DNA from: an uncultured Flavobacteriaceae bacterium
GTDB taxonomy: Bacteria; Bacteroidota; Bacteroidia; Flavobacteriales; Flavobacteriaceae
Assembly (NCBI GenBank): GCA_947500385.1
Contig: CANMSA010000020.1
Span: 1-64,000 of the forward strand
Length of the DNA stretch: 64,000 nt
Reading direction: 5' to 3'
Shown in pieces: positions 43,348 to 52,696 of the stretch. The notes under the pieces were generated by a model. The model was not told the DNA's origin and did not search any database. It saw only the letters and a program-made list of their open reading frames with translations. Numbering within the stretch: position 1 is the first letter of the stretch; each line of letters opens with the position of its first letter. Both the position numbers and the translations under genes were made by a program.

Positions 43348-44652
43348 ATGGTACGGGCCCTTACTTTTTTTCAAATTTTACCCAAAAAAACCTTTTTTGT
43401 GATTTTGGGCGTTTTATTGTGTACGGGCTGTGCTTCCACAAAAAATAGGAAGTTCGAAAAAAAATTACGTCAGAAATTATCATCCGATGCTGCAAAAAAT
43501 CAGTTCACAGGGGTAACGGTCGTAGACGCTTCCAATGGGAAAACGCTTTTTGATTTTAACGGTCAGAAGTATTTTACGCCCGCCAGCAATGTCAAAATTG
43601 CTACGCTCTACACCGCACTCCAATTACTACCGCAAAAAATTCCTTCCCTGCGGTATACCCTTCAGGGTGACACTTTATATATGGAAGGCATGGGAGATCC
43701 CACGCAATTGCACCCCTATTTTCAGGATAGTACCGTTGTACAGTTTTTAAAAACGCAGAAACACATCGCTCTAAACCTTTCCAATTTTAAGGGGGGGCGC
43801 TTTGGATCCGGTTGGGCTTGGGATGACTACAGCTATGGGTATCACCCGGAACGAGGCGGGCTTCCATTGTATGGCAATGTGGTTACCCTTCTTAACCAAG
43901 GAACGACCAGGGTATCGCCCGTTTACTTTAAGGATAGTGTATTGAACGGTACCTTTTCAACCAATCGTGACGAGGAACGGAATCGCTTTTATTTTTCTTT
44001 GGACCGCACGGATACGATCACGATCCCCTTTAAGACAAGCACCGCGCTAACCCGCAAATTTCTCGAGAAACTTAGCACTAGAACCGTTCGGCCAATATCC
44101 AGACTGCCCGAGGGTCATAAAAAGATCCTATACAGCGTTGCTTCCGATTCGGTCTATAAAAGAATGATGGTCGTTAGCGATAACTTTTTGGCCGAGCAAT
44201 TGTTGGTGCTAGCGTCGGCTACGTTATCAGATACCTTGGAGGGCCGTTTGGCACGGGAGCATATCCTAAAAGAATATCTTTCGGATTTGGAACAAGCACC
44301 ACGATGGGTAGATGGTTCTGGCCTTTCACGTTACAACCTCTTCTCTCCTCGCAGCCTCACACAGATTCTACAAAAACTCTATGCAACGGTTCCCAAAGAA
44401 CGGCTGTTTGCGTTTTTTCCCATGGGCGGCGTTTCTGGCACACTGCAAGACTGGTATGGAGGTGATCAACGGCCCTATATCTACGCAAAATCAGGAAGCC
44501 TGGGCAATAACTATTGTCTCAGCGGTTACATGTTGACCCGTTCGGGCAAAACCTTGATCTTTAGTTTTATGAACAATCACTTTCGGCTACCTACGACACA
44601 AGTGAAACAACAAATGCAACTTATTTTGGAAAGCATGCGGGACCATTATTGA
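43348..44652 (+). CDS. D-alanyl-D-alanine carboxypeptidase/endopeptidase (PBP4 type)
   Basis: A 434-residue lipoprotein (LLCTGC, lipid on C28) of the S13 family. Catalytic motifs are SNVK at residues 80-83 (nucleophile S80 and K83), SDN in VVSDNFLAEQLL, and KSG in YAKSGSLGNNY. It would trim D-Ala from stem peptides or cut cross-links in the periplasm. It stands alone, followed by about 270 bp of regulatory-looking DNA before the capsule locus. Confidence 0.88.
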   Translation: MVRALTFFQILPKKTFFVILGVLLCTGCASTKNRKFEKKLRQKLSSDAAKNQFTGVTVVDASNGKTLFDFNGQKYFTPASNVKIATLYTALQLLPQKIPSLRYTLQGDTLYMEGMGDPTQLHPYFQDSTVVQFLKTQKHIALNLSNFKGGRFGSGWAWDDYSYGYHPERGGLPLYGNVVTLLNQGTTRVSPVYFKDSVLNGTFSTNRDEERNRFYFSLDRTDTITIPFKTSTALTRKFLEKLSTRTVRPISRLPEGHKKILYSVASDSVYKRMMVVSDNFLAEQLLVLASATLSDTLEGRLAREHILKEYLSDLEQAPRWVDGSGLSRYNLFSPRSLTQILQKLYATVPKERLFAFFPMGGVSGTLQDWYGGDQRPYIYAKSGSLGNNYCLSGYMLTRSGKTLIFSFMNNHFRLPTTQVKQQMQLILESMRDHY

Positions 44653-44794
44653 TGTTTTTCTGCGCTTGGAAACATTGCTCCTACCTATCCCCCCAAATAT
44701 GGGAAGTATGCCAACGCCAAGACCTATACTTCCTCTTAGAGTGACAACCTATACTATTTTGTAAAATATCCGTATTCGGCGGCCATAAAAGGTC

Positions 44795-44828
44795 GATGAA
44801 CTACAAATAATCGACGTTCATCTACAAA
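44795..44828. promoter_or_regulatory. Paired repeat upstream of the capsule locus
   Basis: CTACAAA occurs at 44801-44807 and again at 44822-44828, exactly 21 bp apart. An overlapping inverted repeat GATGAAC (44795-44801)/GTTCATC (44816-44822) is also present. A 21-bp period is what a dimeric regulator contacting one DNA face uses (LytTR operators have it). It lies about 95 bp before the sugar-transferase ATG. Function is inferred from geometry only. Confidence 0.4.
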
Positions 44829-44922
44829 ATGAGCGATTTCACAACAATAAATTTTAACAAGGTTTTTCTGTCTTTATATTCGTATTTATCTTATATAATC
44901 AATTATCCAAATCAAAATAATC

Positions 44923-46077
44923 ATGCCTACACCATTTTACTTATCGGGAAATCCCGTGATCGCAGAAGACTACTTTCGCCTTCAAGAATCGATATTTTTA
45001 AAAGAAAAACGTACCAAAAAGAAAATACTTACCCCTGCGATCGACGCAGCTAATATAGCCGAACTCAGCGAAGACTTACGAGACTTTGTATCAAAATATC
45101 TCATCCCCCTATCACTGAACAGGACCCACTTGTTCAATACCCGAAATATCACGGAACTACAAAACAACGCCCTGGCAACGGGAGAAGCGATCGTGAATTT
45201 CAAAAAAATGAACGACTATAGAAACATCAATAAGTTTCTGGAAACAGTTAACGAAAGTTTGGTGCCTGGCGGTCTTTTCATCAATAGTATTGAGACCCAT
45301 AGGGTGCGTAAGGATCGTATCCTTCAAAACATTCCCGCTATTCTCCGTTCGCCCTATTATACCCTCGATTTTCTATATCATCGTATCATACCCAAGTTGA
45401 AATTTGTACGTCGACTTTACTTTAAGCAGACCAAGGGGTACGGACGCGTCCTTACCCGATCGGAAGCCATCGGAAGGTTATATGCATGTGGCTTCGAAAT
45501 TGTAGAGGAGAAAAATATTGATGGACGATTACATTTTGTGGCAAAAAAAGTAAAAAAACCCAGTTATGATACCAACCCTACCTACGGCCCCCTCATTTAC
45601 TTAAGAAGGGTCGGCAAAGGAGGTAAAATCATTAAAGTGGCCAAGGTTCGTACCATGCATCCATACGCTGAATATCTTCAGCAATATGTTTTCAATAAAA
45701 ACAATCTGAAAGAAGGAGGAAAAATCAAAGATGATTTTAGAATATCACGCATAGGGCGCATCTTCAGAAAGTATTGGATCGATGAGCTCCCTATGCTTAT
45801 CAATGTGCTAAAACGCGACTTAAAATTAGTGGGGGTACGCCCAATAAGCGCTCATTACTTTAGTCTGTATCCGGAATCATTGCAACGCAAACGAACACAG
45901 TTCAAACCAGGCTTGCTTCCTCCATTCTATGCCGATATGCCCAAAACCTTAGATGATATTATACAATCTGAACTGGCCTATCTCAATTCGTATGAAAAGC
46001 AACCCTTTTTGACCGATGTAAAGTACCTACTGAAAATTCTGAAGAACATCGTGTTCGCCGGAAAACGCAGTGCCTAA
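44923..46077 (+). CDS. Sugar transferase with an unusual N-terminal domain
   Basis: A 384-residue protein. The C-terminal 180 residues are a bacterial sugar transferase (phosphoglycosyl transferase type): YLRRVGKGGKIIKVAKVRTMHPYAEY, ISRIGRIFRKYWIDELPMLINVLKRDLKLVGVRP, SLQRKRTQFKPGLLPP. These enzymes load the first sugar phosphate on undecaprenyl phosphate. The usual N-terminal membrane helix is absent; instead residues 60-200 resemble part of a SAM-methyltransferase fold (FLETVNESLVPGGLFINSIE). It is first in the plus-strand pair with Wzc. Confidence 0.82.
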   Translation: MPTPFYLSGNPVIAEDYFRLQESIFLKEKRTKKKILTPAIDAANIAELSEDLRDFVSKYLIPLSLNRTHLFNTRNITELQNNALATGEAIVNFKKMNDYRNINKFLETVNESLVPGGLFINSIETHRVRKDRILQNIPAILRSPYYTLDFLYHRIIPKLKFVRRLYFKQTKGYGRVLTRSEAIGRLYACGFEIVEEKNIDGRLHFVAKKVKKPSYDTNPTYGPLIYLRRVGKGGKIIKVAKVRTMHPYAEYLQQYVFNKNNLKEGGKIKDDFRISRIGRIFRKYWIDELPMLINVLKRDLKLVGVRPISAHYFSLYPESLQRKRTQFKPGLLPPFYADMPKTLDDIIQSELAYLNSYEKQPFLTDVKYLLKILKNIVFAGKRSA

Positions 46078-46159
46078 ATTTAATATACACGTGCGTTGTA
46101 AAAAGGCAATCATCAACACGACGCGCACGAGACAGTTTAACTATTGAAACGAAAGCCGA

Positions 46160-48502
46160 ATGGAACATGAAGAATATGATAATCAGGAACATTCGATTAT
46201 CAAGGACTTACTTGAAAAATACACCTATCACTGGAAGCTATTTTTCGTCATCTTCGTATTGAGTTTTACAGCGGCCTTCTTTTACCTGCGTTACACGCAA
46301 AAGACCTATAAGGTTTCTGCAAGTATTTTGATCAAAGTAGAAAAAAACGGCATCTTTTCCGAGTTATCCGCACTGGAAGACCTTTCTGTGTTTAAAAATG
46401 TAAACCACGAAGTAGAGAACGAAATCGAAATCTTAAAGTCACGACCACTCATGGAAAAAGTGGTCAAGGAATTGAACCTGAACATTCAATACCATACCAA
46501 AACCCAGTATACGAAACGAATGGTTGAGATTACCGAAGACGTACCTATCAAGGTCTCTTTTCTCGACGCCACCCAATACGAAAAAAGCGGCCGTTTTGTG
46601 GTGTCGCTCTTGTCCGATACCGAATTCGAACTACTTAGCCTAGATGGGAAACGCATTAAAAAAGGAATCGTAGGAGAACCCTTGGAAAGTGATTTAGGAG
46701 ATTTTGTGCTTCATTTGAACCACCCCTTGAATCCAGAGTACATCGGCCAACATCTTTACGTAACCCTTTTTTCGCTCGTCGATGCCGTAGAAAGCTACAA
46801 ATCCCGTATTCATGTAGGTATAAACGATCTTAAAAGTACCGTGGTACTTTTATCCATGAACTCCCGATCCAAAAAAAGGGCTAAGAATATCCTTTCTTCC
46901 CTGATCAAAGAATATAACAGAAGTATTATCATCGATAAGAATCAGATCATAGAAAATACCTCGGAGTTCATAAAACAACGATTGGACATCATTAACAAGG
47001 AACTGGCCGGACTCGAGAAAAACCTGGAATCCTTTAAAAAGAAAAACAACCTTACCGACCTACCGACAGAAGCCTCTATCTTTTTACAGAACGAATCTCA
47101 AAATGAGAAAATAATGATAGGGAATTCGGTACAACAAGAGTTGGTAAATCTGGTACTTGACTTCATCGACAACAAAAAGGGAGACTTGCTGCCTGCCACA
47201 CTGGGGTTCGAAGACCGCACCGTAGCGGAACTTATCGTTAAATACAATGATGTGGCCGTAGAACGGAATAGGATCGCCAGAAGTTCCGGCGGTAAAAACC
47301 CCGTTTTGATGATACTCAACGAAAAGCTGAAAGTACAGGAAGAAAGTCTACGTCAAAGCCTTAACAATCTTCAAACAACCCTCGATTCTGAATACGACGG
47401 CTATGATCAGCGAGACATCAACCTTCATGCAAAGCTTGGAAGTCTCCCTACGAAAGAACGTAAACTGCGCGATATTCAACGGCAACAACAAATAAAGGAG
47501 ACCTTGTTTCTATATCTTTTGGAAAAAAGCGAGGAAGCGGCCATTTCTTTGGCCGCTACCGCTACGAACGCAAAGATTATAGAAGCGCCTTTTACCTCTG
47601 CGGTACCCGTAAATCCGAAAAGCAACAAAACCTATCTCTCGGCTTTTTTGGCCGGACTGTTAATACCGATCGTTTTATTGCTCATTAAAGATACGCTAGA
47701 TACCAAGGTGAACGATATCAAAAGCCTACGAAGGGCATTGCCCCTGCCATTATTGGGAGATATTCCGAGCTCTAAACAACCCAGCAAAATCCTAGACTTG
47801 GACAGGGACCAATCGGATGTTGCCGAATCGTTTCGGCTATTGGACATTAACTTAAACTTTCTGCTATCACAAAATGCCCATGCACCCAAGACGATATTGA
47901 TTACTTCCACCCGTAAGGGGGAGGGCAAATCATTTGTGGCCTGTAACCTGGCCATTACCCTAGCGCGTTCTGAAAAGAGGGTGGCCTTGTTGGAAATGGA
48001 TCTTCGGTCCCCCATGATTCGAAGGCATTTGGGCATCAAAGCGAAAACAGGATTGACCAACTTCATCAAAGACCCCAACTTATCCCTTTCCGATATCACT
48101 ATAAAAATGGAAGGACTCCATAACCTGGATGTCATTACTTCAGGAACCACCCCTCCAAACCCAGCCGAGTTGTTAAAGAGTACCCGCGTGGATAAAATGT
48201 TCAAAGAACTAAAAGAAAACTATGATTACATTATCATTGATACCCCTCCGGTAAGTTTGGTGGCCGATACATTGTTACTTGGGGTCTATGCCGATTTATG
48301 CGCCTATATTGTGCGTTTCAACTATTCGGACAAACGCATGCTCGATTACGCAAAAAACCTGTATCAAGAAAAACGATTTAAGAGCATGGCCCTTCTTGTA
48401 AATGATGTGGATTACAAAAAGACGTATGGGTACGGGTATGGGTACGGATATGGATATGGATACGGGGAAAAAACTAAAAAATCGTTCTTCTCCCTTAATT
48501 AA
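46160..48502 (+). CDS. Polysaccharide co-polymerase with tyrosine kinase (Wzc type)
   Basis: A 780-residue inner-membrane protein. An N-terminal Wzz-like domain is framed by membrane helices (LFFVIFVLSFTAAFFYL and YLSAFLAGLLIPIVLLLI), with a long periplasmic coiled-coil region between. The C-terminal BY-kinase has Walker A STRKGEGKS, a Walker A'-type stretch VALLEMDLRSP and IIIDTPPVSLVADT. The tail ends in seven YG dipeptides, the autophosphorylated tyrosine cluster. It regulates chain length and export. No Wza-type exporter gene is adjacent; the partial outer-membrane protein at the right edge is unlikely to be one. Confidence 0.92.
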   Translation: MEHEEYDNQEHSIIKDLLEKYTYHWKLFFVIFVLSFTAAFFYLRYTQKTYKVSASILIKVEKNGIFSELSALEDLSVFKNVNHEVENEIEILKSRPLMEKVVKELNLNIQYHTKTQYTKRMVEITEDVPIKVSFLDATQYEKSGRFVVSLLSDTEFELLSLDGKRIKKGIVGEPLESDLGDFVLHLNHPLNPEYIGQHLYVTLFSLVDAVESYKSRIHVGINDLKSTVVLLSMNSRSKKRAKNILSSLIKEYNRSIIIDKNQIIENTSEFIKQRLDIINKELAGLEKNLESFKKKNNLTDLPTEASIFLQNESQNEKIMIGNSVQQELVNLVLDFIDNKKGDLLPATLGFEDRTVAELIVKYNDVAVERNRIARSSGGKNPVLMILNEKLKVQEESLRQSLNNLQTTLDSEYDGYDQRDINLHAKLGSLPTKERKLRDIQRQQQIKETLFLYLLEKSEEAAISLAATATNAKIIEAPFTSAVPVNPKSNKTYLSAFLAGLLIPIVLLLIKDTLDTKVNDIKSLRRALPLPLLGDIPSSKQPSKILDLDRDQSDVAESFRLLDINLNFLLSQNAHAPKTILITSTRKGEGKSFVACNLAITLARSEKRVALLEMDLRSPMIRRHLGIKAKTGLTNFIKDPNLSLSDITIKMEGLHNLDVITSGTTPPNPAELLKSTRVDKMFKELKENYDYIIIDTPPVSLVADTLLLGVYADLCAYIVRFNYSDKRMLDYAKNLYQEKRFKSMALLVNDVDYKKTYGYGYGYGYGYGYGEKTKKSFFSLN
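48425..48466 (+). repeat. Hexanucleotide repeat coding for the tyrosine tail
   Basis: Seven consecutive TAYGGN units encode alternating Tyr and Gly at the end of the Wzc-type kinase. Slippage in multiples of six would change the number of phosphorylatable tyrosines without breaking the frame. Confidence 0.85.
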
Positions 48503-48509
48503 AGCTCAC

Positions 48510-49433
48510 CTATCTAATCGCCAGAGGGCTAGGCACTTCCTTACGCAATAATTGTATCAATTTCTTGGTATGGGTCTTTCTACCTTCGGCATTTAAATGG
48601 TATACATTGTCAAAAAAAGATGCATTGGGATAGGTAAAGTCTTCTAGAGAAGTAATCAACCTTATTTTCATTTCTTTACGTAAACTTGCATCCAAGGATA
48701 CCAATGCATTTTTATTCTTGTTATACTCATCTTGTTCATAAGGGCTATAGGCATATATTACTTTGAACCCCTTTTGTTGCGCGTATTCATGAAAGGCATT
48801 CAGCACTTTAATTTCTTCTTCCTTATTTGCGTCAATGACATAGCGGCTTCCCCGAATTGCCGGGTTTTCCATCTTCAAATGTTTGATACCATCCCCGTAC
48901 TTATTGAAATCTGTTCTAGCATATGCCTCCCGATTCTTGGTTGCGTAGTTGGTAATCAGCTTTTTAAACATCATATGGCGGTACTCTAAAAACAAGCCAA
49001 CACCTTTTGAATGCTCCTCACAATAGTGCAGCGCCGAATGATGATAGTAGGAACTTAACAAATGTAAATCGTGCTCCCCTTCCCTATCCATGAAATACTC
49101 TAGTGACAAGAGCACTACGTCTCCTCTTTTTGCTACATGTTTCACTTCGTTTAGGATGAAATTCAATCCCAAATGTGCACGTAAACCCAGATTGGCTACC
49201 GGTATATGCAGGTGTTTTTCGAGTTGTTCACTATCGACCCCAAAAACCAAGTTGGAGCCTCCTGCCAATATCAATACAGGTTCCTGTATACTTTTTACCC
49301 GTTGGTGTTTATCGACCATCGCGGCCATAAATTCCGAACTGTTCTTACCGTCTTCCTCTAAAAAGAAAAAGAGCATCATAACCGCGGCGCAAATGCCTAA
49401 AAAAAAGCCTGTTTTGTAGATAAAGTTTCTCAT
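48510..49433 (-). CDS. SGNH/AlgX-like membrane-anchored protein paired with MBOAT
   Basis: About 307 residues from the ATG at 49433, which overlaps the MBOAT stop by one base (TAATG). One N-terminal membrane helix (TGFFLGICAAVMMLFFFL) is followed by an SGNH-like region: AGGSNLVFGVDSEQL with the block I Ser/Asn, and a late DNVYHLNAEGRKTH resembling the DxxH block. Such partners of MBOAT proteins complete O-acetyl transfer to polysaccharides. It is the last gene of the long minus-strand operon and is convergent with wzc. Confidence 0.78.
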   Translation of the reverse strand: MRNFIYKTGFFLGICAAVMMLFFFLEEDGKNSSEFMAAMVDKHQRVKSIQEPVLILAGGSNLVFGVDSEQLEKHLHIPVANLGLRAHLGLNFILNEVKHVAKRGDVVLLSLEYFMDREGEHDLHLLSSYYHHSALHYCEEHSKGVGLFLEYRHMMFKKLITNYATKNREAYARTDFNKYGDGIKHLKMENPAIRGSRYVIDANKEEEIKVLNAFHEYAQQKGFKVIYAYSPYEQDEYNKNKNALVSLDASLRKEMKIRLITSLEDFTYPNASFFDNVYHLNAEGRKTHTKKLIQLLRKEVPSPLAIR

Positions 49434-50869
49434 TAGAATTGAAAGTATATAAATTGTTGTTCTTGCCCGGCGTAATAAAAAATGGTAGCCAATAGCAAGC
49501 CATATGCGACCCACCTTGGATATATATGAAAGCTTGTTTTTATATTTTCGATGGCATATTCCCGTTTTCTACCCATCCATTCCACAAGCAGGAAAACAAG
49601 CAGTAATAGCAGCATTTTTTTGGGAAAAACCTCTGGGTACCGCAATAGTGACATCGAAAATATCTCGGCTAAATAGGACAGTGCATGGGCCATATTCTCG
49701 GCCCTAAAAAACACCCAGGCCAACATGGTCAATGCGAAGGTGCTACCCATTTGCAAGACCTCCTTGAAAGAGGGCAGCCAGCGGTCTTGCGCAACCATGT
49801 CCAAGTTTTTTCGATTGTTGCCCAACAGTAAAAGTGGAAGAAAGTAAACGGCATTCAATGCGCCCCAGACGATGAACGTCCAATTGGCGCCATGCCAAAA
49901 ACCGCTCACCAAAAAGATGGCGAAGGTGTTGCGTACTTTCATCCAAGTACCGCCCCTACTACCCCCCAATGGGATATACAAATAATCGCGAAACCAAGTG
50001 GATAAGGAAATATGCCATCGTCGCCAAAACTCGGCAATATCACGCGAGAAATATGGAAATGCAAAATTACGGTTCAGGTGAAAACCAAAAAGACGGGAGG
50101 TACCGATCGCGATGTCGGAATATCCAGAGAAGTCACAATAGATTTGAAAGGTAAAAAACAACGCTCCAAGTACCAAGGTACTTCCTGAAAACATTTCAGA
50201 GCCATTAAAAATGGTATTCGCATAGGTCGCACAGGTATCGGCAATCACGATTTTTTTGAAAAGTCCCCATAGAATTTGCCGAAGGCCATCGACCGCCTTA
50301 TCATGTTCAAACACACGGGGTTTTTTAAACTGTGGCAAAAGGTTCGTTGCCCGCTCGATAGGGCCTGCCACCAGCTGGGGAAAGAAACATACGAAAGCTG
50401 AAAAAGCCATAAAATCGTTGGTCGGTTCCAATTTGCGCCGATAGATATCAATGGAGTAACTCAGGGTCTGAAAAGTGTAAAAACTAATGCCTACCGGTAG
50501 TATAATATTTAAGGTATTGGCTTGTATCGAAGTACCAAAAAAGGAAAAGGCAGCGACAAAATTCTCCAAAAAGAAATTGTAGTACTTGAAAAATCCAAGG
50601 AGACCAAGATTGACTATAATGCTGGTCCACAATAACAATTTTCGCCGAAGTGGCAGTTCGCTTTTCCCCAATCCGATCCCTACGAAATAATCGACGATCG
50701 TACTAAAAACAATAAGTGAGAGAAACTTCCAATCCCACCAGCCATAAAAGACATAACTGGCAAGGACGACCACCAAATTTTGCAATCGCAGCTGCCGCTG
50801 CACAACAAACCAGTAGACCACAAAAACAAGGGGCAGAAAAATCGCAAAATCGAGAGAGTTAAAAATCAT
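49433..50869 (-). CDS. MBOAT O-acyltransferase (AlgI-like)
   Basis: A 478-residue polytopic membrane protein. Family signatures are MIFNSLDFAIFLPLVFVVYW, RRWHISLSTWFRDYLYIPLGG and SGFWHGANWTFIVWG with the catalytic His. It moves acyl groups (usually acetyl) across the inner membrane for transfer to an extracellular polysaccharide. It is coupled to the SGNH-like partner downstream and starts 3 bp after the deacetylase-like gene. Confidence 0.92.
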   Translation of the reverse strand: MIFNSLDFAIFLPLVFVVYWFVVQRQLRLQNLVVVLASYVFYGWWDWKFLSLIVFSTIVDYFVGIGLGKSELPLRRKLLLWTSIIVNLGLLGFFKYYNFFLENFVAAFSFFGTSIQANTLNIILPVGISFYTFQTLSYSIDIYRRKLEPTNDFMAFSAFVCFFPQLVAGPIERATNLLPQFKKPRVFEHDKAVDGLRQILWGLFKKIVIADTCATYANTIFNGSEMFSGSTLVLGALFFTFQIYCDFSGYSDIAIGTSRLFGFHLNRNFAFPYFSRDIAEFWRRWHISLSTWFRDYLYIPLGGSRGGTWMKVRNTFAIFLVSGFWHGANWTFIVWGALNAVYFLPLLLLGNNRKNLDMVAQDRWLPSFKEVLQMGSTFALTMLAWVFFRAENMAHALSYLAEIFSMSLLRYPEVFPKKMLLLLLVFLLVEWMGRKREYAIENIKTSFHIYPRWVAYGLLLATIFYYAGQEQQFIYFQF

Positions 50870-50872
50870 ACA

Positions 50873-51631
50873 TCAGGCTTTTACGAAAAAGTGTTGTTTT
50901 ACCACGTTTTTAATATTTTGTAAAACGAGTTCTTTCCCCCACCCTATGGGATTATTGTGCCAGCGTTGTGGATGAAACGTGAACATGGCATTCTCAGGAA
51001 ACAAACCGGCTTCGAGCGCACGTATGATATCATGCGTGGTATGAAACCGTTCTGTAAAACGGGTCTGTACCTTATCGCGTACGCTTGTGGCGTGCCCATC
51101 CCATTTACGCCCGGTATCGGTCAAATAAAAGGTACTATTATAATCTACATCAAAATAAGGTTCCCCAAGGATGTCGTAATCTTTATAATCATAGGTATTC
51201 CAGAGGTCCTTAGAATCATATTTTGACAAGGGACTCCCATGCATGCAGATAGTAGCTACGGGCACCAAAGATCGCAGGGCTTCCAAGTTTTTCACAAAAT
51301 CCCGTATTCCCCGTTCCATATTGCCCTTGCAGGTGGTCAAACATTCATAATGGTACCCTACTTCGTGCCCAAGATCCGCGATCTGATGGATGCAATCAAC
51401 GTCCCAACTTTCAGGAACAGCTCGAAAATAGTAGCTGCCCTTTATCCCGAACTCGGCCTGAATTTTAGCAAAGGTCAAGGAATTATGCGGCAGCAGATCT
51501 ACATCGTGCCGAAGTACGATACTCTTTCTTTTTGCTTCCAAAAGGTGCTGTTCGAATGTCTGAAAATTATAGGATTGCCAAATGAGGGTTTCCAATAAAG
51601 TGCGGTATGTTTTAATGGTAAAATCGGTCAT
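50873..51631 (-). CDS. Polysaccharide deacetylase-like protein
   Basis: A 252-residue protein with the NodB-type metal motifs IVLRHDVDLLPH near residue 40 and LGHEVGYHYE near residue 88, and a later FTFHPQRWHNNP. There is no signal peptide, so it may act in the cytoplasm on a precursor. Its ATG overlaps the stop of the DUF354 gene (4 bases). Within a capsule operon it may remove an acetyl group from an amino sugar, but related proteins can have other activities. Confidence 0.82.
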   Translation of the reverse strand: MTDFTIKTYRTLLETLIWQSYNFQTFEQHLLEAKRKSIVLRHDVDLLPHNSLTFAKIQAEFGIKGSYYFRAVPESWDVDCIHQIADLGHEVGYHYECLTTCKGNMERGIRDFVKNLEALRSLVPVATICMHGSPLSKYDSKDLWNTYDYKDYDILGEPYFDVDYNSTFYLTDTGRKWDGHATSVRDKVQTRFTERFHTTHDIIRALEAGLFPENAMFTFHPQRWHNNPIGWGKELVLQNIKNVVKQHFFVKA

Positions 51632-52695
51632 TTGAATTGGTATTGATAGTGGGGGTTCTTTACTAGGGTATTTTTACTATTGGGATAGTTTTCGACAAAC
51701 CACACCATCAATGCGGTCAGGTCTATTTTATCGGCAAGCATTTTTAAACGTCTTTTTCGGAAGGTATTTTTGAGATCTTTGGTCTTTTCTATTTCCAAAA
51801 TTTTGTCAAACACACCTTCCTCGCTTTGGAAATTGTAGACGAGGCCATACTTTTCCTGATCTTCGTTATAGGCTCTTCGAATCGTATTCACGTAAATTGC
51901 CGCAGTTCCCAGGACACCCGATTCAGCGGCCATAGTGGCCCCTTCGCCCACGAAAAACTCGGCTCCCGATAACACCTCGTGAATCTGCTCCGGGGCTATT
52001 TTAATCTTAAAGGGTTCGTATTTCGGTGGCAAAGCGCCTTCCGCTGTAATAAACACACGATACTTGCCCGCAAGGTAATCGATGATTTTTGCTTTTTCCT
52101 GTTCAGAAAACCCGTTTTGTCCCTTGTCGTGCGACGCATTCCATGAGACAAATCGTAAGATGACATACTTCTCATTTTCCTTTAGATCTAAAATTTCGGA
52201 CGCAGTTCCCCTTGGTTTAAAATAGTTGGGATGCAAATAGGCCAGTTCGTGATAGGATTGGTATCGAATCTGCTTATTTCCCAAATCCTCAAAGAGCACA
52301 TCGGGTGTGAGGACAGCGCTGGTGAAGGGCAAATAAATCTTCATTTGTTCCCAATTACCCGAATCTTCTAGGGACACATGGGGCTTGCGAAGCAAAAATG
52401 CGGCATGGGCGGCATAGGGTGACCCATGGCTTAAGAAAAGGTCTGGTTTGAATCGTAGGGCATGCACCCATTCCAAGAAGTCAAATTTTAGTAAACCGTA
52501 AAGCTTGCCAAATGTGGTATTGAACTTTTTCCCGAAAGAGATGAAATCAAACCCCTCTGCCTTGATCAATTCTACCTCAAACTCTTTTTGACGGCAGGTA
52601 AACAAAATTTGATGTCCCTTCTGAATCATTCGTTGTGCAAAATGTTTGAACAAATGCACATGGCCCGGATGGCCTATATCTATTAAAATTCGCAT
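51628..52695 (-). CDS. DUF354 glycosyltransferase/epimerase-fold protein
   Basis: A 355-residue protein beginning MRILIDIGHPGHVHLFKHFA, the typical DUF354 opening, with a GT-B-like fold and a C-terminal SGAEFFVGEGATMAAESGVLGTAAIYV that resembles the UDP-binding half of UDP-GlcNAc 2-epimerase. It probably uses a nucleotide sugar, but the reaction of the family is not settled. It is separated by one base from the FemAB-like gene. Confidence 0.83.
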   Translation of the reverse strand: MRILIDIGHPGHVHLFKHFAQRMIQKGHQILFTCRQKEFEVELIKAEGFDFISFGKKFNTTFGKLYGLLKFDFLEWVHALRFKPDLFLSHGSPYAAHAAFLLRKPHVSLEDSGNWEQMKIYLPFTSAVLTPDVLFEDLGNKQIRYQSYHELAYLHPNYFKPRGTASEILDLKENEKYVILRFVSWNASHDKGQNGFSEQEKAKIIDYLAGKYRVFITAEGALPPKYEPFKIKIAPEQIHEVLSGAEFFVGEGATMAAESGVLGTAAIYVNTIRRAYNEDQEKYGLVYNFQSEEGVFDKILEIEKTKDLKNTFRKRRLKMLADKIDLTALMVWFVENYPNSKNTLVKNPHYQYQFK

Positions 52696-52696
52696 G

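Noticed and set aside
49336-49344. A single ACAGTTCGG (minus strand) inside the SGNH-like gene
   Set aside because: It matches one LytTR half-site exactly, but the sequence 12 bp away is not a second half-site, and it lies within a coding region.
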